DNA of 64,000 bases from Megaleporinus macrocephalus. Lineage: Eukaryota > Chordata > Actinopteri > Characiformes > Anostomidae. The stretch lies in contig CM038711.1 of the NCBI GenBank assembly GCA_021613375.1, forward strand, positions 19,825,694-19,889,693, written 5' to 3'. The translations under genes were made by a program, and so were the position numbers. Under the pieces are notes generated by a model that searched no databases, was not told the DNA's origin, and saw only the letters and a program-made list of their open reading frames with translations. This document shows positions 53,700-64,000 of this stretch, piece by piece. How positions within the stretch are numbered: position 1 is the first letter of the stretch; the number at the start of each line of letters is the position of its first letter.

Positions 53700-53756
53700 G
53701 CGAGTACAAAAAAAATTACTAGTATGGGAAAAAAATGGTATTGATGCATCCCTAGC
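53700..53756 (-). mobile_element. Remnant of a hAT-like end (TAGGGATGCAT)
   Basis: On the minus strand it reads TAGGGATGCATCAATACCAT then TTTTTTCCCATACTAG. This resembles, from memory, the TAGGGATGCACCGATACCA terminus of a common fish non-autonomous DNA transposon. The other end is not found, so only the remnant is marked. Confidence 0.45.
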
Positions 53757-54670
53757 TGCTAAAACTGCTGCTGCAAGCTATTCAGTCGCTATCACAAACA
53801 TTAGTAACTGGGACAAAACAATACTGACCTACTGTTTCCGTTAAATTTTCCGTGAAATTTTTTCACACCTGACAAGCAGAAACAGAGCAACCTCCTCGTC
53901 CTTTATCATGGTTGTCGACCCTTGATGAATCAGAAATCAGCTTCTTATTCTTATTCAGCTACTTGTTCAAATTTTCCATAAACAGGAAGCTAACTTAAAC
54001 CTCATCAACACTCCTCCTCACACTGTAAAAATGGAATGCATGGAATACCATACTTTGTTTGTTTCCTGTTTCCTATTTAGAGCCACAAGAGCACAAAATC
54101 TGACAAAAGGTATATTGGATTAACATCACTTAGTGCTCCTTCAATCTCTGTAATTTCATGCCCTGAAATATTACACTATAACAAATTTGAGCAGTGTGCC
54201 AGAAATATACTGATATATAACACAATATGAGTGTATAGAATTACCAGGACATGAAAATAATAATGGATATCATTTTTGGATACTGCTGTACTGGAAGGGT
54301 TTGTTTCTACAGATCACAGATCTCATGATTCAATGTCTTGTTTTTCCAAACTAGTTGCTCTACTGACATTGTGAGTATACTGCTTGCCAAATCCATGCAA
54401 TATAGATAAATATAGATAGAACAGCACATATACTGTAAATCGATTCGTTACACACAAGCCTTCTCAAACCCCACTACACTAAGTCAATTAGTTATGCACA
54501 GGCTCTGCAAAATAACCTCTATCCAATCATCATCCACCCTGGTCCATGCCACACCCATTGAGATCCATACAGCCACACCCACTTCTTCCTCTTACAGTAA
54601 ACCATCTTTTCCCCTCCCCCTCTGCACATCCTGCTCGTTTTTCATCCTCTAATTATGGCAGTCACTCTCA

Positions 54671-54752
54671 TTTCCATGACAACGGAGCGAGAGAAGGGGG
54701 CGGGAGGGACGAAGAGAGAAAGAGAGCAAAGAGAGTAAGAGAGTGAGGGAGA
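54671..54752. repeat. GA-rich tract
   Basis: Imperfect purine-rich units (GAGAGAAAGAGAGC and similar). Confidence 0.85.
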
Positions 54753-55694
54753 AAATGGTGGGGGGAGACAATAAACGGGCTGAGGCAGCACATCCTCAGC
54801 ACTACCCAGAAGCCTGTGCGAGCTGCTTGAGCAGCAGGTACTGCCCATTTCTGACCAGCGTCTCCATTTCTTATCTACTGTCCACAACTCACACACCATT
54901 TCTCGTAAGGCAGGCAGACGGACGGATCTTCCTGTTGGATCATTTTCCAGCTGATTACTGCAACGCGGCAGAGCTGCCTCTCATTTTGGGCTTGCAAAAA
55001 GAGGGAAGTGAGGATGGAGAAAACAGAAGTGCTCCACCCTGACTGTGGTTTTCAAACAGAACAAAGACCTTGAGCCCACATCTGCTGTTTTGTTTTAATG
55101 GAAAGTGGCTTATGGGAATCCACGGGATCTTGTGTGTGTGCGCGTTCGTACGCTGAAGTGGTATGTGTACACAGGCATCCCCAGGGCCGAGAGCCACAGG
55201 GAGCCCGCTGACACAAGGACCAATTTAGCGTTACACGCACTCTCCAGGTAAAAGTAACTGACATACACAAAGCAAAACACAGTCACAACCGGCTGCAATT
55301 AACGCCCTTCAAACACCTCCACACAGCACTCCTACAGCAGCATGCGCATAACACCAGCTAACAGGTGCCATCAACACGCAAAGGCAAACTTGTTATTTAC
55401 GCTCAGCGGTGGCAGACTAGCACAGCAGTGTTTAAGGGTTTTTTAACTAGTATATGTTATTCTAGCACCCTCTACCAGCTCTGTCCGTACAGCGTTTGTC
55501 AACGAATGCTGCTCTGTGGTGCCCTCACTCTCTCTTTCTCTCTCTCACGACAGTGATCTTTATAGTCTAAAAATGATACCTGTAAGATACCTAGTAGGAA
55601 CAAATAACAGGGTTTTGTAACAATCCAGATTTAAAGTACAAACGTTCTAACATCTATGGAAGACTGAGACCAGAGATGGGATATAATTGAATAT

Positions 55695-56047
55695 TATGGC
55701 TGTGTATTGGCAAGAACCTGGCGATAAAATTACGTATTACGATACAGCGGTCACGATTCAATATATCACAATACACTGCAATATTGCAAGAAAAGTGATA
55801 TGTTGCACTTTTTCAAATCCTACTATTAACACACCACTACATGAACAGGTTTGCTAATGCTTACAGTTGCACTGCGCCCTTGTGCTGCTTGTCAATGTTG
55901 GAGTGAAGCTGAAAATGGATCACAACACTGCCATGTAGTGGTCAGAGGTTTAAACAACACACAATGATTCACTTTCTGCCAGGAATCTGTGTTTTTGAAA
56001 ATCACAAAATATAATATTGTGATATTCGGCCTTTTCTTAAACCCCTA
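55695..56047 (+). mobile_element. 353-bp hAT-like non-autonomous element with intact target duplication
   Basis: It begins TATGGCTGTGTATTGGCAAG followed by AACCTGGCGATA and ends AAACCCCTA. It is flanked by identical octamers TTGAATAT (55687-55694 and 56048-56055). The start followed by alternating ATTACGAT/CAATATATCACAATA motifs resembles a widespread fish hAT-derived repeat. It has no coding capacity. A rearranged relative in the other orientation lies at 58345-58457. Confidence 0.8.
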
Positions 56048-56806
56048 TTGAATATTCACAGGAAGTATCTGCTTTAAAATTTCCTAAAAAAAGTAAAAAA
56101 TGTACATACTGTTACAACTAAAAAAGTTAAAGAAGAAGTTGCTCGATTGGTTTAAGGCTACCACGCTGCAAACAATAAAATGAAACAACTGTTTTTACTG
56201 AAGGTAAACACATCAACACTCTGCAACTTCCAGCACTGCTCTATTTTATCAAAGAGCGCATGTTAGCGTGTTAAATCTAACCCAAAACAAGACCACAAAA
56301 ATCAATAGATGACAAATTTGCACTGAGAAAGCCCTTAAGATACACAGACAAACACTAATGACCCCAGCTCACGTTACCAGCTCAGTCGTGCCACAGCTTA
56401 TCTGACGTTGTGTCACAGAACAGTGAAGAGCTCATAACTGATACTAAACCTGATACATTCAACTACATGATACTGACAGTTTAGTTTCATTAAACCTACG
56501 CAAGAGTAAAATGACTTCTAAGTTTGATAATTATCACCACTCTCCCTGAGCAATACTCTACGTACTTCAGCTGCTTCATGATGTGGGGCACATGGGAACT
56601 CCATGTCGGTTGAAACGGGCTACCATTTAATGGTGAGCTGAAAGCAGTCTCCAGTGTAGCTACATTTTTTTTTTGACACGGACAACGCTCTCTGCAGTGT
56701 TTGTAACTTGAAATGTAAAGCTGGCAATGGGAACACATCTAACCCGAGCAAACATCTGGTCCAAACCAAAATATAGCTGTTCCAAATCTACTAATCTTAG
56801 ATGTTG

Positions 56807-56810
<4 letters not shown>

Positions 56811-56837
<27 letters not shown>
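56811..56837. repeat. Poly-A tract (A27)
   Basis: A pure A run. It is on the wrong strand to be the tail of the nearby minus-strand SINE, so its origin is unclear. Confidence 0.95.
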
Positions 56838-56920
56838 TGCAATTATGAGCTGCTGGTGTTCCAGTGACATTCCTTGTGGTTTCACGCCACAACCAGTAAT
56901 ACATGTTTCTATATTATTTA

Positions 56921-57087
56921 ACATCTATCCAAGAATTATCTTCCGCATGTCTTTGGACGGTGGTAGAAAACCCACTCAAGAAAGGGAAGAACATGCAAAC
57001 TCCACAAAGAACATCCCGGCCCGGGAATCCAACCCAGACCGTCTCGCTGTGAGGCAACAGTGCTAACCACTACACCATCGCGCCGCC
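56921..57087 (-). mobile_element. tRNA-headed SINE, fish type
   Basis: On the minus strand it reads GGCGGCGCGATGGTGTAGTG, then GTTAGCACTGTTGCCTCACA, then GGTTGGATTCCCGGGCC, and later GTTTGCATGTTCTTCCC. The first part has a pol III A-box-like sequence (TGGTGTAGTGGTTAGCA) and a B-box close to GGTTCGAATCC. This is the widespread fish repeat beginning GGCGGCACGGTGGC. The 3' region is shortened by an internal deletion. Inactive. Confidence 0.8.
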
Positions 57088-58344
57088 TATATTACTCAAC
57101 ATATGATGTCTTAATCAATTAACCTAAGAAATAAACAAACACTGATGAGGATACCATATATTCAAATAATCTTACCCATGTACAGCACAGAGATCACGCA
57201 TGTGAGGGAGACTATAATTCCTAGAAGCACTTGACATTCCTGCACCTCTTTTTCACCCCTCCACCCACTCATCGCCTTTCATCCTTCCTTCTTTTCATCT
57301 CCTGCTCATTCTCTATCCAGTGTGTACCGACAGAATGGTGTGAGTTTGAAGCTTTCAATTCTATATGCCATACATACACAGGACCAAGGGGGGAAAAAGA
57401 TGAGTCTCTTAATCCTCTTCAGTGGCTTCGTCTGTCTTGAGTCTCTGAGGCACAGCATGATGATGGATGATGCCTCACAGTTTGGACTCTATCTCGAGCG
57501 AGATAGAGAAAGAGAAAACAGGAAAAAGAGTACATTTTCCCAGCTTGACTCATTCTCCCTGAGCAAGTGTGTATGAGATTACTAAGCAGTCAATATCTAA
57601 AGGAGAGATGAGGATACAGTCACACTGCCTGCGTCACAAGTTCAACATCATCAGGACACCGCTTCTGAAGTTGATGTGCAGAAAGGAAACAGCAGAGCAG
57701 AGCAATTTATTCACCATTAACAACCAGTTAACAAGGTCCTCTGTAGAGCATAGAGACCATTTGCACTGGGAGCAAGTGGCCAGGATGATATTAGGGGGCT
57801 GTCACAATTACTTGACCAAGCTCAATCATTTCTTTTAAACAGATTACAATTAACCTTTTCTGAACGGACTGTAATTTATTAGGCAATTTGCATGATAATG
57901 CATATTTTAAAAAGGTACAGTTTGGGAAAAAGAATTATCCTTCAAAACACAGCCAATTGGGTAAGACATGTTTGGTGCCCAAAGTTTAACTATTTGGACT
58001 TGCAGTGTTTTTTTTCACTGACCTAGCCCCTTACATTCTTCTACTGATCTCTCATACAGAGAGAAACAACACTTGGTAGATATTCCCATTTAAATGCCTT
58101 TAAGATTATTATTTTTACAAAATTTTACTTTGTGGGACAAAAATTTATTGTTTAGAGGGGTAAAAAATATTATTGCAATAACATGTTTTGTGGTACTGTA
58201 GTGATTTTTAATCAATAATTGATGGTTCAGTGTTGTGGTGAAATAAATACTCAGCCACTGGACAACATAAACAAGTAGCATGCCAACATTAGCATTAGTA
58301 GACCTATGTGTATGGTGGTGTTTTGTAAACTAGAATAATTTACC

Positions 58345-58457
58345 TAAAATTTTTCTGTAATCGCAATGCATCGCTTATAGTATTGCAATATATCACAATA
58401 CAGCAAATTGTAATCCCTGTATTGTGATACATATCATATCACCAGGTTTTTGCCCTA
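58345..58457 (-). mobile_element. Partial relative of the 55695-56047 element
   Basis: On the minus strand it starts TAGGGCAAAAACCTGGTGAT and continues TACAGGGATTAC and TGTGATATATTGCAATA. These match the start of the 55695 element except that about 11 bases after TAGGGC are missing. The other end could not be placed. Confidence 0.65.
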
Positions 58458-58484
58458 AGAGCCAACTTTGGGCAGCCCTTGTCT

Positions 58485-58519
58485 AGAATGTGTTTTTTTT
58501 TTTTTAAAAAAAACATTCT
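58485..58519. repeat. T/A palindrome
   Basis: AGAATGT, a run of thirteen Ts, eight As, then ACATTCT. The outer 7 bp pair perfectly and the T and A runs continue the stem. Confidence 0.85.
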
Positions 58520-59317
58520 GTAATGTTTGAAAGGGTATGCCTGGATTGCTACTGTCCTTTTTAAATAAAATGTATTATATTAAAATCTAATCTGTAGACT
58601 GCTTATTAACAATATGATCTATAGTGACAACTAGAACTGGACAATAAGGCAACATACAATATGCCACAAAATTTAAGGAACCAGCAAAATAGCACAACAT
58701 TAAAAAAAGCTATTCTTAAACTTTCAATATGACTTGTTTTCAATATTACACACACCATGCTGCACTAAATGCAATTGAACTTTTTTATTATGAAACATGC
58801 AGGTGGACAGAGTACTGACAATATCTACAATATTCTCCCAAAGCATGCTGTTTCAATGATGATAAATATATCATACTGCCCAGGCCTAGTGACCTGATCT
58901 CCACTGTCGAAGAAGTACCACTGCGATGCATTTTGCATGGACAGGTAAAACCGTCCCTGATGCAAAGAGGATGCAAAAAGGCAGCAACTCGGACACACAC
59001 ATCGCTCTTTGTAATCATTCGAGTGAATCAGGAACTCCTGCACACTAGACATAACGGACAAACAAACAAATGAGGCAGGACATGTTCTAGAAAGTCCCAT
59101 TTGCAGTGTGTGTTGTTAGGATAACTCACATTCCACAGAGAGACACTCTCTCAGACTGCCATGCAGGATAATTTCAGTTTGAAGATATTACAGAAAGGGT
59201 CTGGGAACCAAACACATGAGAACCGTTTGTTCTCCCTCGGCTTAATCAAATCCAATCACGTCAACTGGGACACACATGAAACCCCTTCATTTAGGGGGTG
59301 GGACAGAGGGCTAGAGA

Positions 59318-59362
59318 GTGAGGGAGAGAGCGTGTGAGAGAGAAAGAGAAAGAGAGAGTGAG
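59318..59362. repeat. GA-rich tract
   Basis: Imperfect purine-rich GAGAGA units. Confidence 0.85.
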
Positions 59363-61985
59363 GGCACCACAGAGCAGCATTCGTTGACAAACGCTGTAGG
59401 GACAGTAGTCCAGTATTTCACCACACTGCAGGTTGCATCACTGCTCCTTCCTTCCCTGTTTCTACATAATGACTCAGAGTTTCCCTTCATACACACAGAC
59501 ACATAAAATAGACAGTGAAATGTGTTTGTGGCCATATCTTCTCCCAGCGTCAGTGCACTTATTACACTAAGGACCCACTGCTTGATTCTGTGCTACTTGC
59601 ACCCTCTTCGATGTTGTGGTTATCGATGTGTCGCCTTCTGAGAATCACATTTCCTCATAAATGAGAAAAAGAAACAACTACAAACAAACACACAACCTCT
59701 GACCATCCTCACAAATTAAAACAGCCTTTACACACACAAACACTCGCACAAACACTCTTATAGTTTCATTCATTGATTTCCCAGAAGAAGAGTGACTATG
59801 GTAAAGCAGAAGTGTCCCCAGGTCTCATCTGCATCATGTCACAGACCCCCAGAAAAAAAAGTTCAAAGAAGGCCTCAGTCAACCGTTATCAGGAGTACCG
59901 TGCACTTCTGCATTTATTGCACGCATGTTTTTCCAGCACTGAACAAGCATGCAGAAACACTTCAACTGATATAACTAATAAACACTTCTGTTTCATTTTA
60001 CACGCGGAGTTCAAAAGGTGAGCAACTGGAAGCTGAATGAGCAAACTTATCAAGAAGAACTATTTTTAAAGATACTTTAAAGAACTACATTTACATGTTT
60101 TCCCAACAATTTTTGCATTCAAATGGTTCTTTGAGTTGTCAGGGATCAATACACAACCAATATAATTTACTACAGAACACCTGAAAAACTGTTTAAGAGT
60201 ATAATAAGAAAGAAATCATGATTAATGTGCTGCTCTGATCACCTTGGCAAGCCAGATGTGCTAAATGTTTGCTGTACTACTTTACAGTACACAGCTTAAA
60301 ACTGGCAAAGCTAAGGGGGGGCACGGTACCCCACCTTTGCCACAGAGGAAGACATTTTAGCAAGCTTTGTTTACTCAGCTATGCCTAGTTAAGTGACCCC
60401 CAAAAATGTTAATTATTTTAAGTTACAGGATTTAAATAACATCTGGATTATTATTACATATCAGTAGAAGCACATATAAAAGATAATTGGAGTTTACACG
60501 TCAAACAACCAAGAATCAAGGCATTATTTGTCCAATTATGATCACAAGTGGCTCATAGCTAGATCATTTGTTGAACATAAACATAACACTCTTTTGATCG
60601 GCAGCTTGAAAAGTTTGTTAATCAGAAGCTGAAACGTTTCTGGCTCCTATGACGCTTGACCAATCACAACAGAATGTGGGTATAAACACCTGGAAGCCTA
60701 AAAAACTGTATATTTTGCTATGCAGTACAAAGACAGTGTTTTATGCCTAATGCCAGCTGAGAGAGTAGATATCTATTGGCCTGCAGATGGATGCTAGCCG
60801 AACAGCTGTGCCCTTCCCTCACAGCCTGAGCTGTTTCAATTAGCCTGATGCAGAACAGCCTGGGCGTTTAAAACACAGACATACTGTAAAAGCCACTTTA
60901 TGAAAATAAACACTTTAAATCCTGGCCACTGTTACAGAAGGGCACCAGAGATCAGCTTTTAAAGGATAAAAAATCTAGCGTGCCTGGATTACTATTCACA
61001 GGCAAAAGACACAGATCAGAGAGCAGAAATGAGCCTATATTGGCTTAAACCCTTTATGAGGTCTGATCTGGAATGTGAGGATTTGATCAGATGTACGGCT
61101 ATCGCATGGCAGCATTAGTGAAAAGGTAAAAGATATACTTTTTAATATATTAACAGTGGTTTGGGATCATACCCAGCTGGCAAGGAAAAATCACTGCCAT
61201 TAAAGGCAAATGAGCATGGGCCATGTTCTCAAAGGCCCACAGAACTGTTCTGCCCCCACCTTGTACTCTCTAACCTTACACACACTTATTTCTCTCCCTC
61301 ACACATACAAACTCCTAGTCTACTCCCCCAGGAATAAGAGCTGAATGTAATTCTCTGAAGAACATGATGAAGCAGGGAAACAGCAAGCATTAGGTAAGAA
61401 ACAAAAGAAAGAGAGAGGCTGAGAGAGAGTAAGAGAGATTGGGCGTTAACTGTTCAGACCTACATTCTCGTCCTAAAATGAGCTAATTAAGCAAATATTA
61501 GCATTGCTGTGTGCAGTCTTACACCAACTGTAGTCACATGGTTTACCGATAGCACTCACTGTTTCTGTTCAGTTCTGCAAAATAAAGAAGAAAGTAAAGC
61601 AAAGAGGCCTGAGCCCTATATACTAAATTATGGTAAGCACACAGTCCATGTTCTCCTGTCCGTTACAGAAAGAAACAGGCACACCTGCACAATCACGAGA
61701 CACCCAAACAGCCAATTAGGCTAGACACAGTGAAGTGGTGAGGTGGCAGGAGCCTTGCTTTCCAAATCTCTAATTACCCCACTGCCATAGTCCTAATCTT
61801 ATGGTACCAAGATATCACCACTCATTTGACCACTCTGAACAGTTACACAAATGTCAAGTAGCCTGTGATAATTGGTGAATCAATTTGAAAACTGTGAACT
61901 GTAACCTTTCACAGAAAAAACCTGGGTCTGGCACCTGCTTGGAAGATGGCTGGTCCCTACATTTGCCAAAAGCTGCAATTAAATA

Positions 61986-62024
61986 TATGGGGGAGAGGGA
62001 GATGGAGAGGGGGAGAGAGAGACA

Positions 62025-62109
<85 letters not shown>

Positions 62110-62184
62110 TGAGAGTGAGAGACAGGGGCTGAGAAAAAGAGCGAGACAGACAGGGGGCGAGAGACAGAGAGAGAGAGAGACAGA

Positions 62185-62216
<32 letters not shown>

Positions 62217-62220
62217 GATG
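61986..62220. repeat. Long (GA)n tract
   Basis: A purine tract of about 235 bp with an almost pure GA core at 62024-62105. The Ser/Leu-repeat frames on the minus strand (up to 156 codons) are artefacts. Confidence 0.95.
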
Positions 62221-63008
62221 AAAAATCCACCCCGTGTTTTCCCGGAAAAAGCCGACAGGAGCCGAACAGAGCCGAGCACTGGGCTCTGCTGGGCGCTGTC
62301 CACCACCGACAGCGCCTGAAACACTCACAGTCACTAAAGCAGCACAAAACAGCGCAGCACTACCACAAAACGCCGAAATGCACAAAAAGACACATACAGA
62401 CACAAATACGGCCCTACCTTCATAGACCGTGTGCGTTAAAGCCCGACTCGAAACCGCACGCGGTCAATGAAGCTACAGAGCCGAGTGGAAAATGGCAGGT
62501 TCATCTGAACACTCGAGGGCACAGCGCTAAGCCCAAGCCTTTTTTTCCTCGTCCATTTCCCACAACTGTACTAACCAGTCATCTAGAATAAACACAGAAG
62601 CCCACGATTTAAGATTTTATCACGCAGCTCGATGCGGTACAGCGCTGTGAGCGCTATATAAATGTGGCAGGTAACGCCACAGAAATGCAGCAGCCCAGGG
62701 CCATACAGGAGAGCACGAGTGAAACGGTTTCTGTCGATTGGGTGGAACAGTCCACTGTATACGCAGGCTAGCTGCTCAGTTTGGATGTAATGGCTGCGTG
62801 AAAATAAAAATGGCCGAGTGAACAAGTTAGGGTGTTACCATTTCTCTCGCACCCCCACCCCACCACCACCAACCTCCCCACCCCCATTTCTCTATGCTCA
62901 ATCATAACCCACCAACACAAGAAGGCCTGCATCACCCTGAGTATGGTAGCGAATAGCCTGCAGCATTAGAGCCATTTATCATTACATTACGATAATTAAC
63001 AACGTACA

Positions 63009-63010
<2 letters not shown>

Positions 63011-63071
<61 letters not shown>

Positions 63072-63090
63072 CATACATACATACATACAT
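63011..63090. repeat. (TA)n(CATA)n compound microsatellite
   Basis: A TA run of about 28 units followed by about six CATA units, within the otherwise GC-richer region near exon 2. Confidence 0.95.
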
Positions 63091-63561
63091 ATAGATATGT
63101 ACAGACCTATAATAATATATTTTAAATTCTCCTCTTGAATAAATCTCAGCTTCACAGTAGCTATCGTGCTAAATCAGTGGACGAGGCTGAGCCTAGCCTA
63201 GTAGTCCTGTTCTTCTCAAAGACGTAGCCTACATGCAATACATACACAATATAGGCGGGGGAGTGTGAGGGAAGAGGCATCAGAAGCAGTTTAAGGTGGC
63301 ACTGAGCCTGGCCAGGTTACAATGTAGGCTACGCGGTGAGAGCAGCTCGGCTTCAGCACCATCTTAGCGAACAGCACGACTACAGGCGTCTCCTCTCCAA
63401 ACCGAGCCGAGCAGCCACGGTCAAACCCGGACCAGCTCCCGGTGAGGGGACTCCTCGAGAATATGGCGGACCTGAGCGCCACCAAGCAATAAACAGCGCG
63501 TGTAGGACCAAGATCAGAGTACATATTAACCGACAAATCTCATTTCCACCATGGCACTTAC

Positions 63562-63604
63562 TTCATCTGTTTCACGATGGTGCTTTTACCAGACTCCCCG
63601 GCTC
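63562..63604 (-). CDS. gnao1: G-protein alpha-o subunit, exon 2 (P-loop)
   Basis: This 43-bp exon encodes the P-loop (G1 box) and the start of helix alpha-1. Joined to the last G of exon 1 it reads GAGESGKSTIVKQMK, the nucleotide-binding motif GxGESGKS/T of heterotrimeric G-alpha subunits; the Lys contacts the phosphates and the following Ser the Mg ion. The acceptor is TTACAG and the donor GTAAGT. The exon enters in phase 1 and leaves in phase 2 (final AA, completed by the first G of exon 3). Its 43-bp length is that of the small second exon in Galpha-i/o genes. It is separated from exon 1 by only 333 bp but from exon 3 by about 20.3 kb. Confidence 0.95.
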
Positions 63605-63937
63605 CTGTAAGACACAAGAGACACGAATCAGGGGGATCAGACTAACGGTCGGTTACAATAAAACACGAATGACGCGTAAATATGTAGGAGGTGAAATAAT
63701 TAATCTAGCTGGAGTGCAGGTCCACTCCCATCATGCCCGCACGAAGCTAAAGGTTAGCGTCTTATGTCAAAATTTTCCGTTCCACCTTAAATGGTGTAGC
63801 AGTTTCATTCTCGGGCGCCTAGGGCTGCCGCACCGTTTAAGGTGGAACGGAAAATTTTGACATAAGAAGCAGGCGAGTGACAAGCCAAACCCTCAGCCTC
63901 GTCGTCCCCCGAGTCGAAGCGGTGCCATGAAGCCTAC
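63605..63937 (-). other. gnao1: gnao1 intron 1 (333 bp)
   Basis: This very short intron lies between the exon 1 donor (GTAGGC) and the exon 2 acceptor (TTACAG). It is GC-rich with many CpGs at the exon 1 end. About a third of it is the snap-back element at 63760-63867. The long plus-strand open frame that crosses it and exon 2 is antisense and unsupported. Confidence 0.9.
63760..63867. repeat. Snap-back (MITE-like) inverted repeat in intron 1
   Basis: The arms 63760-63796 and 63831-63867 are inverted copies of each other with 36 of 37 bases pairing (the mismatch is 63792 against 63835), around a 34-nt loop. The outer ends read TCTTATGTCAAAATTTTCC and its complement. Such long, nearly identical arms with a small loop are typical of a recently inserted fold-back MITE. 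No clear target-site duplication is visible; a 3-bp AGC occurs near both ends (63756-63758 and 63868-63870) but is offset by one base. It lies about 70 bp inside the intron from the exon 1 donor. I do not recognise the family. Confidence 0.85.
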
Positions 63938-64000
63938 CTAGCAGGAGTAATTTCACATCCTTCGCCGCAGTGATTCCGTCCTCCTTCAGGTTTTTCTCGA
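63938..64000 (-). CDS. gnao1: G-protein alpha-o subunit, exon 1 (3' part; 5' end outside window)
   Basis: Read on the minus strand, this 63-bp piece encodes about residues 19-39 of a Galpha-o subunit: the end of the N-terminal helix (EKNLKEDGI, then TAAKDVK) and the beta-1 strand LLLL that leads into the P-loop. The last base is the first base of the P-loop Gly40 codon, so the exon ends in phase 1. The donor after it reads GTAGGC, weaker than the GTAAGT and GTGAGT donors of the other exons. The start codon and the Gly2/Cys3 myristoylation and palmitoylation site of this family lie beyond the right edge. The protein is the GTP-binding alpha subunit of heterotrimeric Go, abundant in neurons, which couples receptors to ion channels and adenylyl cyclase at the plasma membrane. 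This exon alone would also fit a Galpha-i gene; exons 3 and 4 decide for Galpha-o. Confidence 0.93.

Larger units (their letters stand above)
43265..63561 (-). other. gnao1: gnao1 intron 2 (about 20.3 kb)
   Basis: This intron lies between the exon 2 donor (GTAAGT) and the exon 3 acceptor. It contains a hairpin (44285-44362), TA and GT/TA microsatellites (45990-46020, 46329-46397, 51066-51113, 63011-63090), a BED-bearing hAT remnant (48414-48911), a 46-bp minisatellite (52261-52376), a 704-bp hAT relative (52879-53582), a further hAT-end remnant (53700-53756), purine tracts (54671-54752, 59318-59362, 61986-62220), a 353-bp hAT-like element (55695-56047) with a related piece (58345-58457), a SINE (56921-57087) and a CpG-rich part next to exon 2. 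In the stretches 43300-44280, 46400-48400, 48920-51060, 51120-52250, 53760-54660, 57090-58340, 58520-59310 and 59370-61980 I see only unique, AT-rich intronic sequence with short open frames that resemble nothing I know. Confidence 0.9.
62220..63937 (-). promoter_or_regulatory. GC/CpG-richer region around exons 1-2 of gnao1
   Basis: From about 62220 to the right edge the DNA is visibly richer in GC and CpG than the AT-rich intron to its left, apart from the TA tract at 63011-63090. This is what is expected at the downstream shoulder of a CpG-island promoter of a neuronal gene; the transcription start itself should be right of the window. YY1-like cores (AAAATGGC or AATATGGCGG) occur at 62489, 62807 and 63460 on the plus strand, and an AAGATGGTG on the minus strand near 63357-63366. 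No TATA box can be assigned. Judged by eye, not by computed CpG ratio. Confidence 0.35.

Noticed and set aside
61854..62403. Minus-strand Ser/Leu-repeat frames of up to 156 codons
   Set aside because: Product of the (GA)n tract; the short non-repetitive heads show no domain.
62583..62825. 80-codon minus-strand frame in the CpG-richer part of intron 2
   Set aside because: No recognisable motif. An ATGAAG followed by GTAGGG at about 62415-62425 looks like a tiny exon with a donor, but its phase does not fit exon 3, which needs two preceding bases.
63336..63860. 174-codon plus-strand open frame over exon 2 and intron 1
   Set aside because: It runs antisense through exon 2 and the hairpin, has no recognisable domain, and is expected by chance in GC-rich DNA with few stops.

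Overview
This window is vertebrate nuclear DNA, almost certainly from a teleost fish. It holds one recognisable gene, on the minus strand: the 5' part of a G-protein alpha-o subunit gene (gnao1; whether the a or b teleost paralogue cannot be decided). Four coding pieces are visible in transcription order, right to left: the 3' end of exon 1 (63938-64000), exon 2 (63562-63604), exon 3 (43123-43264) and exon 4 (2050-2210). All have GT donors and AG acceptors in the right phase, and their lengths (43, 142 and 161 bp for exons 2-4) fit the Galpha-i/o exon pattern. Together they encode roughly residues 19-155: the end of the N-terminal helix, the beta-1 strand, the P-loop, helix alpha-1 and much of the helical domain. 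The N-terminal lipidation site lies off the right edge. The switch regions and the alternative C-terminal exons lie off the left edge.

The rest is intron: intron 1 (333 bp), intron 2 (about 20.3 kb), intron 3 (about 40.9 kb) and the first 2.05 kb of intron 4. No second gene, tRNA, rRNA or CRISPR array is supported. The teleost assignment rests on dense CA/GT, TA and GA microsatellites, on fish-type hAT remnants, on a CR1/L2-like LINE 3' end, on a tRNA-headed SINE of the fish type, and on Galpha-o protein with a few substitutions from the mammalian form (compared from memory).

Mobile-element layout: LINE 3' end (9600-10222); hAT-like non-autonomous elements at 11547-11875, 12969-13894 (with a diverged inverted relative at 52879-53582), 48414-48911 (degenerate BED-finger fragment) and 55695-56047 (a related piece at 58345-58457); a Charlie-like hAT with a broken ZBED/SCAND3-type transposase start (21381-22337); two degenerate palindromic MITE-like copies (34431-34606, 37728-37903); and a SINE (56921-57087). 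Intron 1 carries a near-perfect 108-bp snap-back element about 70 bp from the exon 1 donor. The stretch from about 62220 to the right end is richer in GC and CpG, as expected close to a promoter.

Nothing here looks like an undescribed multi-gene system. The points most worth checking are the hairpin inside the very short intron 1, the converging CA/TG tracts in intron 3, the dated hAT insertions, and a few homeodomain-motif-rich intronic stretches that could be conserved enhancers.
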